In this document: in pieces, positions 57,813 to 64,000 of the stretch | Numbering within the stretch: position 1 is the stretch's first letter | Layout: each line of letters starts with the position of its first letter | Origin: Glycomyces sambucus | Lineage (GTDB): Bacteria > Actinomycetota > Actinomycetes > Mycobacteriales > Micromonosporaceae | Reading direction: 5' to 3' | Assembly: GCF_900102815.1 (NCBI RefSeq) | Contig: NZ_FNGF01000001.1 | Coordinates: 641,443 to 705,442, forward strand | DNA: 64,000 nucleotides | Notes under the pieces: model-generated | Database searches by the model: none | What the model was told of the DNA's origin: nothing | Seen by the model: only the letters and a program-made list of their open reading frames with translations | Program-made: the position numbers and the translations under genes

Positions 57813-58027
57813 GCCAGCGGGACCGACAAGGCGCCGCGCTCCGCCCGAAGGGCGGGTGGGTGGGCACGGTTCTCACCATCCCTACCCCCCACCCTCCCGG
57901 GGAAAGGTAGGTGCCACATTCGCAGCCGGGTCCGACAGAACCGGGCCCCCGCGGCCCCCGTGTCACCCGATCGTGTCGCCCGATCGCGTCACACCCGGCC
58001 CGCCGAGCGGTCCGCACCCTCCCGCCG

Positions 58028-59203
58028 CTACACCGGCCGGTACGTCCAGAGCGGGACGGCCATCTCCGCGGCGGTGAGGCCCCCGTGCTGGCCGATGAGG
58101 CGGGCCACGTGCGGCGGCTCGCCCTCGACGCCGACGACCGCGAAGGTGTCCTTGCAGGCCACGACCAGGTCGCCGATGCGCTCGCGCGCGGCGTCGGTGA
58201 CCTTCGGGCCGAACCAGCCGCGGTCGACCGCCTCGTCGCGGTCGATGAGCTCGGCGCGCTCCCCCACCGCGTCGGTCCAGGCCGCGCGCACGTCGTCGAG
58301 GGCGCCCGGCGCGGCGTACAGGTACCGCATGCGCCCGTCCCCCGCGATCGCGTCGACCCCCTGGCGCAGGTCGGGGCGCTGGTCGACGTGGAGGCGGTCG
58401 GTCACGTTGACCATGCCGTGGTCGGCGGTGAGGAACAGGGCCGCGTCGCGCGGCAGGCCCGCGAGGATGCCGTCGATCGCCTCGCTCACCTCCGCGACGG
58501 CTTCGAGCCAGTCCGGCGAGCCCACCCCGTGGAAGTGCCCGGCGGTGTCGACGTCGGGCAGGTACGCGTACACCAGGCTCCGGTCGGCCCGCGCCAGCGC
58601 GGCGATGGTCCCCTCGGCGACCTCGCGCGGGCTGGTCGCGGGGAGCCAGTCGGCGCCGCGGTAGATCGCGCGGGTGAGGCCGGTGTCGCGGAAGGAGCCG
58701 TTGGAGACGATCGTGCACGCGACCCCGTCGGCGCGGGCGCGTTCGAACGCGGTCGGCTCGGGCTGCCAGGTCTCGGGGTCGGGGCTGGAGCCGTCCCAGC
58801 GGATGTGGGTGACGAGGCCGCCGGTGTCGGGGACGCGGACGGTGAACCCGATGATGCCGTGCTGTCCGGGCGGGAGGCCGCACGCGAGGGAGGCGAGGCT
58901 GATGGGGGTGGAGGAGGGGACGGTCGCGGTGATGGCGGTCAGGGTGCCGAGTTCGCCGTGGTGGACGGCGCCGACGGTGTCGCTGGCCTGGGCGGCCTGG
59001 CCGAGGAGGTGGTAGCCGAAGCCGTCGAGGAGGAGGACGGCGATGCGGCGGACGCCGTCGAGTTCGCCCTCGCGCAGGAGCACGGCGGGGCTGTCGGCGC
59101 GCTGCGGGACGCCCAGTGCCGCGAGGGCGGTGGGCATGACATCGGCGAGGGTGCCGGTGCCGTAGGCGGGACGGGCGGCCGCCAGGTACGGGCTCGAAGG
59201 CAT
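58028..59203 (-). CDS. Type I phosphodiesterase / alkaline-phosphatase superfamily protein
   Basis: A 391-residue enzyme of the phosphodiesterase/nucleotide pyrophosphatase group. Metal- and nucleophile-binding segments are AVLLLDGFGYHLLG (Asp), TATVPSSTPISLASLACG (Thr nucleophile region), LPDVDTAGHFHGVGSP (Asp/His) and TADHGMVNV (Asp, His). No signal peptide is evident. It hydrolyses phosphodiesters or phosphonates; substrate unknown. It starts 6 nt after a TAGCCT box on the minus strand, so it is leaderless. Confidence 0.9.
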   Translation of the reverse strand: MPSSPYLAAARPAYGTGTLADVMPTALAALGVPQRADSPAVLLREGELDGVRRIAVLLLDGFGYHLLGQAAQASDTVGAVHHGELGTLTAITATVPSSTPISLASLACGLPPGQHGIIGFTVRVPDTGGLVTHIRWDGSSPDPETWQPEPTAFERARADGVACTIVSNGSFRDTGLTRAIYRGADWLPATSPREVAEGTIAALARADRSLVYAYLPDVDTAGHFHGVGSPDWLEAVAEVSEAIDGILAGLPRDAALFLTADHGMVNVTDRLHVDQRPDLRQGVDAIAGDGRMRYLYAAPGALDDVRAAWTDAVGERAELIDRDEAVDRGWFGPKVTDAARERIGDLVVACKDTFAVVGVEGEPPHVARLIGQHGGLTAAEMAVPLWTYRPV

Positions 59204-59209
59204 GGCCCG

Positions 59210-59215
59210 AGGCTA
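59210..59215 (-). promoter_or_regulatory. -10 box of the phosphodiesterase gene
   Basis: TAGCCT on the minus strand lies 6 nt before the ATG at 59203. Confidence 0.55.
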
Positions 59216-59340
59216 GCCGGTTTCGTCTCGTTTCGGCCACATGAGAGGGCCGTGGCCGGGAATGGCGCCGGGCCGGGGCGTGTCCGGTGGGTCGGGGCGG
59301 CGGTCGGGTCCGTCCGCTCGCGGAGGAAATCGGCCCGGCC

Positions 59341-59372
59341 CTAGGTCCCGGGCGGGGCCCCTAGGTCTCGGG
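59341..59372. repeat. Near-perfect 12-bp duplication at a response-regulator stop codon
   Basis: CTAGGTCCCGGG (59341-59352) and CTAGGTCTCGGG (59361-59372) are 20 bp apart with one difference. The second, read on the minus strand, is the terminal codons and TAG stop of the regulator gene; the first is the downstream copy. Confidence 0.75.
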
Positions 59373-60023
59373 GATGTCGAGGCCGGAGCGGTAGGCGATG
59401 GCGACGAGGCCGGCTCGGTCGCGGGCGCCGAGTTTGGCGAGGAGCTTGCCGACGTGGGTGCGGACGGTGGCGGGGCTGATGAAGAGGCGTTCGCCGATCT
59501 CGTCGTTGGACAGGCCGGTGGCGACCCAGCGCAGGATCTCCTGCTCGCGTTCGGTGAGGTCGCCGAGGTTGGGGTGGGGGCGGGCGCCGCCGGTGCCGCG
59601 TTCGGCGTAGGCGTCGATGACCTTGCGGGTGACGTCGGGGCTGAGGAGGGAGTCGCCGGCGGCGGCGAGGCGGACGGCGCGCAGGAGGTCCTCGGGCGGG
59701 GCGTCCTTCATGATGAACCCGGCGGCGCCGCCGGCGAGGGCCTCGAAGATGTACTCGTCGATCTCGAAGGTGGTGATCATGACGACGCGGGTGCCGGCGA
59801 GGGAGGGGTCCTTGCCGATGCGGCGGAGCACTTCGAGGCCGTCGAGGCCGGGCATGCGGATGTCGAGGAGGGCGACGTCGGGCCGGATGCGGCGGACGAC
59901 CTCCCAGGCTTCGCGGCCGTCCTCGGCCTCGGCGGCGACGTGGATGTCGTCCTCGCCCTGGTAGAGGTTGCGCAGGGCCATGCGGATGAGGCTCTGGTCG
60001 TCGGCGATCACGAGCTCGATCAT
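59361..60023 (-). CDS. NarL/FixJ-type response regulator
   Basis: A 220-residue regulator. The receiver has Asp54 as phosphoacceptor (VALLDIRMPGLDG), with conserved acidic residues and MKDAPPEDLL. The LuxR-type HTH is LTEREQEILRWVATGLSNDEIGERLFISPATVRTHVGKLL. It overlaps the kinase gene by 4 bp. It is a clear cognate of the kinase at 60020-61162, and likely binds the perfect repeat at 61217-61242. Confidence 0.96.
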   Translation of the reverse strand: MIELVIADDQSLIRMALRNLYQGEDDIHVAAEAEDGREAWEVVRRIRPDVALLDIRMPGLDGLEVLRRIGKDPSLAGTRVVMITTFEIDEYIFEALAGGAAGFIMKDAPPEDLLRAVRLAAAGDSLLSPDVTRKVIDAYAERGTGGARPHPNLGDLTEREQEILRWVATGLSNDEIGERLFISPATVRTHVGKLLAKLGARDRAGLVAIAYRSGLDIPET

Positions 60024-61162
60024 CGCGACTCCTTACGGTCGTAAGGGATGTGGGCTTTGACGGCGAAGCCGCCGCCGGTCCTGGGGGCGGCGGTGAAGGT
60101 GCCGCCGCCGGCCTGGACGCGCTCCATCATGCCGGTGACGCCCTGGCCCATCCGGTCGGGGTGGAGGGGGCCGCCGCGGCCGTCGTCGAGGACACTGACG
60201 CGCAGTGCGGCGGCGTCGCAGGCGATCTGGACGGTGGCGCGGGTGGCCTCGGCGTGGCGGATGACGTTCGTGAGGGACTCCTGGACGACCCGGTAGGCGG
60301 TGGCGGCGACGCTGACGGGGACGGCGCCGGGGTCGCCGGTGAGGGTGTAGTCGACGGGGAGGCCGCCTTTGCGGACGCCGTCGACGAGGGCGGCGATGTC
60401 GGTGACGGCGCCGGTGGGCCGCAGTTCGGGGGCGAGGCCGCGGCGCAGGGGCGCGAGGGTGGCGCGGAGGTCCTGGAGGGCGCGGCCGGAGGCTTCGCGG
60501 ATGGCGCGCAGGTTCTCCACGACGGCTTCGGGGGTGCCGTCGTGCTTCTCGGCCATGTGGAGGGCGACGCCGGCGTTCATGGAGACGACGGCGAGGCTGT
60601 GGCCGACGACGTCGTGGATCTCGCGGGCCATCTCGACGCGCTCGTCGGCCCGGTAGCGCTCGCGTTCGGCCTCGCGTTCGCGCGTGCGGGCGCGGCGGGC
60701 CTCCTTCACGACGCGGCCCCCGGCGGCGGGGACGGCGAGCCAGACGAGGGCGACCACGGCGGTGAACCAGACGCTCTGGTCGCGGTCCGAGAGGCCGTGG
60801 AAGGCGACCGTGTAGACGAACACGGCGGCGAGGACGTACGCGCTGGTGCGCAGGGACCTGGTGAACGTGTAGAAGAACACCGCGACGGCCGGGAGGAGGA
60901 ACACCGGCCCTTCGGGGAGGTCCAGGTAGAGGTAGACCGAGAGGGCGGCCATGGAGCCGGCGAGCGCGGCCTCGGGCGAGAGGCGGCGGACGGCGAGGCT
61001 CGCGGCCATGGCCCAGACGAGCGCGAACGCGACCGGCGCGGGCCGGACGCCGCCGTTGGCGCCGATGGTGGCGCCGGAGACGAGCAGCCCGAGCAGGAGC
61101 GCCAGGCCGATGTCGAAGACGGGGGCCGGGACGGTGGGTCGGGTCGCGTTCACGGTGCTCAC
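60020..61162 (-). CDS. Sensor histidine kinase, NarL/DesK type
   Basis: A 380-residue kinase with about six membrane helices, then a HisKA_3 domain with His183 (AREIHDVVGHSLAVVSMNAGV), the N box VVQESLTNVIRHA and a normal G box (VLDDGRGG, then GQGVTGMMERV). Unlike the kinase at 51755, its ATP site is complete. The signal is unknown. The GTG at 61162 follows a TAGCCT box by 7 nt, so the mRNA is leaderless. It is the first gene of the operon; the regulator follows. Confidence 0.95.
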   Translation of the reverse strand: MSTVNATRPTVPAPVFDIGLALLLGLLVSGATIGANGGVRPAPVAFALVWAMAASLAVRRLSPEAALAGSMAALSVYLYLDLPEGPVFLLPAVAVFFYTFTRSLRTSAYVLAAVFVYTVAFHGLSDRDQSVWFTAVVALVWLAVPAAGGRVVKEARRARTREREAERERYRADERVEMAREIHDVVGHSLAVVSMNAGVALHMAEKHDGTPEAVVENLRAIREASGRALQDLRATLAPLRRGLAPELRPTGAVTDIAALVDGVRKGGLPVDYTLTGDPGAVPVSVAATAYRVVQESLTNVIRHAEATRATVQIACDAAALRVSVLDDGRGGPLHPDRMGQGVTGMMERVQAGGGTFTAAPRTGGGFAVKAHIPYDRKESR

Positions 61163-61169
61163 GGGCTCA

Positions 61170-61175
61170 AGGCTA
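61170..61175 (-). promoter_or_regulatory. -10 box of the two-component operon
   Basis: TAGCCT on the minus strand ends 7 nt before the GTG at 61162. Confidence 0.55.
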
Positions 61176-61216
61176 CGGTCCGGGCGGGGCGGCGGCGTGG
61201 GCCGGACGGCGTAATC

Positions 61217-61242
61217 GCGCCTACGCTCGCTGACGTAGGCGC
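61217..61242. promoter_or_regulatory. Perfect inverted repeat upstream of the two-component operon
   Basis: GCGCCTACG (61217-61225) and CGTAGGCGC (61234-61242) are perfect 9-bp arms with an 8-bp spacer. It lies about 42-67 bp upstream of the -10 box at 61175, a position typical for an activating response regulator. Confidence 0.7.
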
Positions 61243-61288
61243 CGGTCGGGCCGGTGCGGCGCCCGATCCCTGTCTGCCCGGAGTCCGG

Positions 61289-62056
61289 TCAGCGCATGGG
61301 CTTGCGGGCGAGCAGGTGGATGTTGGTGGCCATGTCGCGGAAGGGGACGCGGGAGGCGGTGGCGAGTTCGAACTCGCGCAGGGCCTCGCCGGTGGCGGTC
61401 TCGGGCGTGGCGGCCTGGATGAGGTCGCCGAGGACGCCGACGCCGTGGACCTGCTCGGTGACCAGGCCGGAGCCGCCGACGAGGGCGGTGAGGGTGGCGG
61501 TCTCGAAGCGGCGCTTGATGGTGTCGCGGCCCTCGGTGACGCCGTCGACGTGGACGAGGAGGTCGAGGGCGGTGGTGAACTGGCCGGAGAGGGCCTTGGC
61601 GAGGACGGCGGCGATGCGGTTGGCGACGAGGATGCTGACGGCGCCGCCGGGCGCGCAGACCTTCGCGAGCGCGTCGAGGGCGGTGTCGGGGTAGTCGACC
61701 ATCTCCAGGACGGAGTGGCACAGGACGAGGTCGGCGGAGCCGGGTTCGGCGACGTCGGGGAGTTCGTCGGCGTCGGCCTGGACGGCCTGGACGCGGTCGG
61801 TGACGCCGGCGTCGGCGGCCCTCTGGCGCAGGGAGGCGAGGGCGTTGGCGCTGGGTTCGACGACGGTGACCTCGTGGCCGAGTTCGGCGAGGGGGACCGC
61901 GAAGCCGCCGGAGCCGCCGCCGACGTCGAGGATGCGCATGGTGGCGCCGGTCCCGGCCGCGAAGCGCTCGATCTCGGCCGACAGGACGGACCACACGACG
62001 GCGATGCGGGGGTGGTGGGGAGCCTTCGCGGTCTCCCTGGGAATGTTGTCGACCAT
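61289..62056 (-). CDS. SAM-dependent methyltransferase
   Basis: A 255-residue class I methyltransferase. Motif I is RILDVGGGSGGFAVPLAELG, then the acidic VTVVEPS and the DADELPDV and DLVLCHSVLEMV segments. It resembles small-molecule methyltransferases of the ubiquinone/tRNA-mo5U type; the substrate is not known. A TAGGCT box lies 7 nt before the ATG (leaderless). It is monocistronic, upstream of the two-component operon on the same strand. Confidence 0.9.
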   Translation of the reverse strand: MVDNIPRETAKAPHHPRIAVVWSVLSAEIERFAAGTGATMRILDVGGGSGGFAVPLAELGHEVTVVEPSANALASLRQRAADAGVTDRVQAVQADADELPDVAEPGSADLVLCHSVLEMVDYPDTALDALAKVCAPGGAVSILVANRIAAVLAKALSGQFTTALDLLVHVDGVTEGRDTIKRRFETATLTALVGGSGLVTEQVHGVGVLGDLIQAATPETATGEALREFELATASRVPFRDMATNIHLLARKPMR

Positions 62057-62063
62057 GCGGCAC

Positions 62064-62069
62064 AGCCTA
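62064..62069 (-). promoter_or_regulatory. -10 box of the methyltransferase gene
   Basis: On the minus strand TAGGCT ends 7 nt before the ATG at 62056. Confidence 0.6.
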
Positions 62070-62131
62070 GCGTCGATCGGGCGGACGGGTGAGTGGGAAA
62101 CCGCCCGGGCGCGGGCCCGGGCGGTCCACCG

Positions 62132-62896
62132 CTATTCGCGCAGGAACGGGGGGCGCTTGCGGATCTCGCGCAGGTACGCCGGGTTGTTCTGGAAGTACCG
62201 GCGCCACAGGCGCTTCGGCTCCTTGGTGAGCCGGAAGAGCCATTCGAGGCCGTTGCGCTGCATCCATGGCGGGGCCTGCGGGACGAGCCCGGCGTGGAAG
62301 TCGAAGGCGGCGCCGACGCCGAAGAGCGCGGGGGCGTCGAGGCGGTCGCGGTGCGCGGCCATCCACCGCTCCTGCTTGGGGGTGGACAGGCCGACCCACA
62401 CGAGCTGGGCGCCGGAGTCGTTGATGCGCTTGACGACCTCGGCGTCCTCCTCCTCGGTGAGCGGGCGGAACGGCGGCGAGTACATGCCGGCGAACCGGAC
62501 GCCGGGGATGCGCTCGGCGAGCTTCTCGGCGAGGAGCTCGGGGACGCCGTCCTTGCCGCCGTAGAGGAACGAGGACCAGCCGCGCTCGGCGGCGCGGGCG
62601 AGGACGTTGAGCATGAGGTCGGGCCCGTAGACGCGGTCCATCCACTCGGCGCCGGCCTTATGGCCGGCCCACACCATCGGCATGCCGTCGGGCGTGGTGA
62701 GCCCGGAGGCGTTGTGGATGGCGAGCAGGTCGGGGTCGCGCTGGGACTCCATGACGCCGTGGACGCCGGTGACGCACACGTAGTGGCGCTCGCCGGTGTC
62801 GACCCAGCGGGTGACCTCGGCGAGTGCCATCGCCTGGTCGACGGTGGAGACGCCGACGCCGAGGACGTCGACGCGGCGGAGGTTCGGGTCGGCCAT
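62132..62896 (-). CDS. WecG/TagA/CpsF-family glycosyltransferase
   Basis: A 254-residue GT26-family enzyme. The N-terminal RRVDVLGVGVSTVDQAMALA, the active-site loop IHNASGLTTPDGMPMVW and the WVGLSTPKQERWMAAHRD motif are characteristic. Such enzymes add a sugar to an undecaprenyl-linked intermediate in teichoic acid or polysaccharide synthesis. The ATG overlaps the stop of the epimerase gene (TAATG), so the pair is co-translated. Confidence 0.93.
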   Translation of the reverse strand: MADPNLRRVDVLGVGVSTVDQAMALAEVTRWVDTGERHYVCVTGVHGVMESQRDPDLLAIHNASGLTTPDGMPMVWAGHKAGAEWMDRVYGPDLMLNVLARAAERGWSSFLYGGKDGVPELLAEKLAERIPGVRFAGMYSPPFRPLTEEEDAEVVKRINDSGAQLVWVGLSTPKQERWMAAHRDRLDAPALFGVGAAFDFHAGLVPQAPPWMQRNGLEWLFRLTKEPKRLWRRYFQNNPAYLREIRKRPPFLRE

Positions 62897-63879
62897 TACA
62901 GGTTGTAGGTCGCCTTGACCTGGTCGTAGACCCACTCGTAGGTCTTCGACATGCCTTCGCGCAGCGAGATCGAGGGCTCCCAGCCGTAGTACTTCTGGAT
63001 GAGCGTGTTGTCCGAGTTGCGGCCGCGGACGCCGAGGGCGCCTTCGACGTGCTTGAGCTCGATGTCGATCCCGGCGATGTCGGCGACCAGGTAGTACAGG
63101 TTGTTGATGGTGGTCAGCTCGGAGGAGCCGAGGTTCAGGGGCTCGGTGACGTCGCCGCGGGTGAACATCTTGGTGCCGTGGACGCAGTCGTCGATGTAGG
63201 TGAACGAGCGGGTCTGCTCGCCGTCGCCCCAGATCTCGACCTCCTTCTGGCCGGTGAGGGCGGCGACGGCGATCTTGCGGCAGGTGGCGGCGGGGGCCTT
63301 CTCGCGGCCGCCGTCCCAGGTGCCGACGGGCCCGTAGATGTTGTGGTAGCGGGCGATGCGGGTCTCCAGGCCGAAGTCCTCGCGGAAGTGGCGGCACATG
63401 CGCTCGCTGAAGAGCTTCTCCCAGCCGTAGCCGTCCTCGGCGTCGGCGGGGTAGGCGTCCTCCTCCTTGAGCGGGGCGATGTTCGCCTCGGTCTGCTTGT
63501 ACCCGGCGTAGACGCACGCGGAGGAGGAGTAGAAGAAGCGGCCGACCTCGGACTCCTTGGCGGCCATGAGCATGTGGGTGGAGGGCAGGACCGAGAGCAT
63601 ACACAGGGCCTTGTTGTTCTCGATGAAGCCCATGCCGCCCATGTTGCAGGCGAGGTTGTAGACCTCGGCGGCGCCGTCGCCGACGGCGGTCTCGCAGTTG
63701 GCGAGGTCGGCGAGGTCCATCTGGAGGTTCTGGGTCCCGCCGTGGACCTGGTACCACTCGTCGAGGGGCTTCACGTCGACGGCCCGGACGGTCTTGCCCT
63801 CGGCGAGGAGGCTCGCCACCAGGTGCCCGCCGATGAAACCACCGGCTCCCGCCACTACCGCGTCCACGCTTGCCGCCAT
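62896..63879 (-). CDS. NAD-dependent nucleotide-sugar epimerase, GDP-mannose-3,5-epimerase-like
   Basis: A 327-residue extended SDR. The Rossmann motif GAGGFIGGHL is at the start, the catalytic Tyr-x3-Lys is in DGYGWEKLFSERMC, and NLACNMGGMGFIENN plus YNIYGPVGTWDGGREKAPAAT-type segments (YHNIYGPVGTWDGG, KAPAATCRK) match plant and bacterial GDP-mannose 3,5-epimerases. It probably makes a 6-deoxy or galactose-type sugar nucleotide for the polysaccharide built by the neighbouring WecG enzyme. ATG at 63879 is chosen over GTG at 63885 because GAGGAG lies 5 nt upstream. Confidence 0.9.
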   Translation of the reverse strand: MAASVDAVVAGAGGFIGGHLVASLLAEGKTVRAVDVKPLDEWYQVHGGTQNLQMDLADLANCETAVGDGAAEVYNLACNMGGMGFIENNKALCMLSVLPSTHMLMAAKESEVGRFFYSSSACVYAGYKQTEANIAPLKEEDAYPADAEDGYGWEKLFSERMCRHFREDFGLETRIARYHNIYGPVGTWDGGREKAPAATCRKIAVAALTGQKEVEIWGDGEQTRSFTYIDDCVHGTKMFTRGDVTEPLNLGSSELTTINNLYYLVADIAGIDIELKHVEGALGVRGRNSDNTLIQKYYGWEPSISLREGMSKTYEWVYDQVKATYNL

Positions 63880-64000
63880 CGTCACTCCTCGGTTGTCCGG
63901 GTACGGGGAAGAAGGACTTCAGCCTACCCGCCGGGTTTCGGCGCCCACCAGCCGGGAAATGGGGCCTGAGTCACCGTCAGGGGGAGGGTTCGGGGGCCGC

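Noticed and set aside
1-64000. Genomic island or prophage
   Set aside because: No integrase, transposase, tRNA-flanked repeats or sustained base-composition shift is visible; only the short stretch near 11.75-12.0 kb is G+C-poorer.

Overview
The window is chromosomal DNA of a very G+C-rich actinomycete. Third codon positions are almost all G or C, GTG and TTG starts are common, and many genes start 6-7 nt after a TANNNT box, which implies leaderless mRNAs. Several neighbourhoods are typical of Actinomycetota: a FasR-like regulator ahead of fabD-fabH-acpP-fabF, single-subunit AceE beside a DUF3052 gene and an AhpE-like peroxiredoxin, lipA followed by a DUF4191 gene, a DUF3040 gene beside dinB, and a solitary egtA. 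A Glycomyces-like organism is my best guess, but the genus cannot be fixed from this window. I saw no tRNA, rRNA, CRISPR array, transposase, integrase or phage gene.

Layout. 1-3.8 kb: a sugar ABC importer (binding lipoprotein and two permeases) followed by a DapA/NanA-type aldolase that runs off the left edge. Its promoter carries a palindromic operator between -35 and -10. 3.8-5.1 kb: a divergent SRPBCC-ArsR-VOC operon with two tandem inverted repeats in its promoter. 5.2-11.1 kb: PadR/PspC pair, carboxylesterase, EgtA, VOC proteins and a kinase-like protein. 11.2-13.5 kb: small membrane protein, TetR repressor and FMN reductase. 13.5-17.6 kb: a five-gene cluster resembling the cargo side of a type VII secretion locus, without any secretion machinery. 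17.6-28.1 kb: ROK repressor, thioesterase, kinase-like protein, glutathionyl-hydroquinone-reductase homologue, membrane hydrolase, LtrA, GNAT, TetR and two LysR regulators. 28.2-32 kb: SfnB-type flavin oxidoreductase, flavin reductase and an orphan peptide-type binding lipoprotein, probably for sulfur or organic-compound scavenging. 32-35.3 kb: CDF transporter, acidic lipoprotein, peroxiredoxin, DUF3052. 35.6-43.8 kb: core metabolism, namely aceE, thioredoxin and the type II fatty acid synthase operon. 44.1-48.8 kb: DUF418 membrane protein, a small His-containing membrane protein and a large PepSY-DyP fusion. 48.8-64 kb: asparagine synthase, two NarL/DesK-type two-component systems, purC, lipA, DUF4191, DUF3040, dinB, a phosphodiesterase, a methyltransferase, a WecG/TagA glycosyltransferase and a GDP-mannose-3,5-epimerase-like enzyme.

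How the genes work together. aceE supplies acetyl-CoA and the FasR-fab operon consumes it (as malonyl-CoA) for fatty acids. lipA supplies the lipoyl group needed by the pyruvate dehydrogenase complex. SfnB and the flavin reductase form a likely two-component flavin system controlled by the divergent LysR gene. Both two-component systems are kinase/regulator pairs with 4-bp gene overlaps.

The two most unusual items are: (1) an 891-residue protein that joins a six-helix PepSY membrane reductase domain to a complete DyP peroxidase through an internal twin-arginine segment; (2) tandem duplications that begin at gene 3' ends and copy the stop-codon region, seen at four loci and most strikingly as a 35-bp x 4.8 array after fabF.
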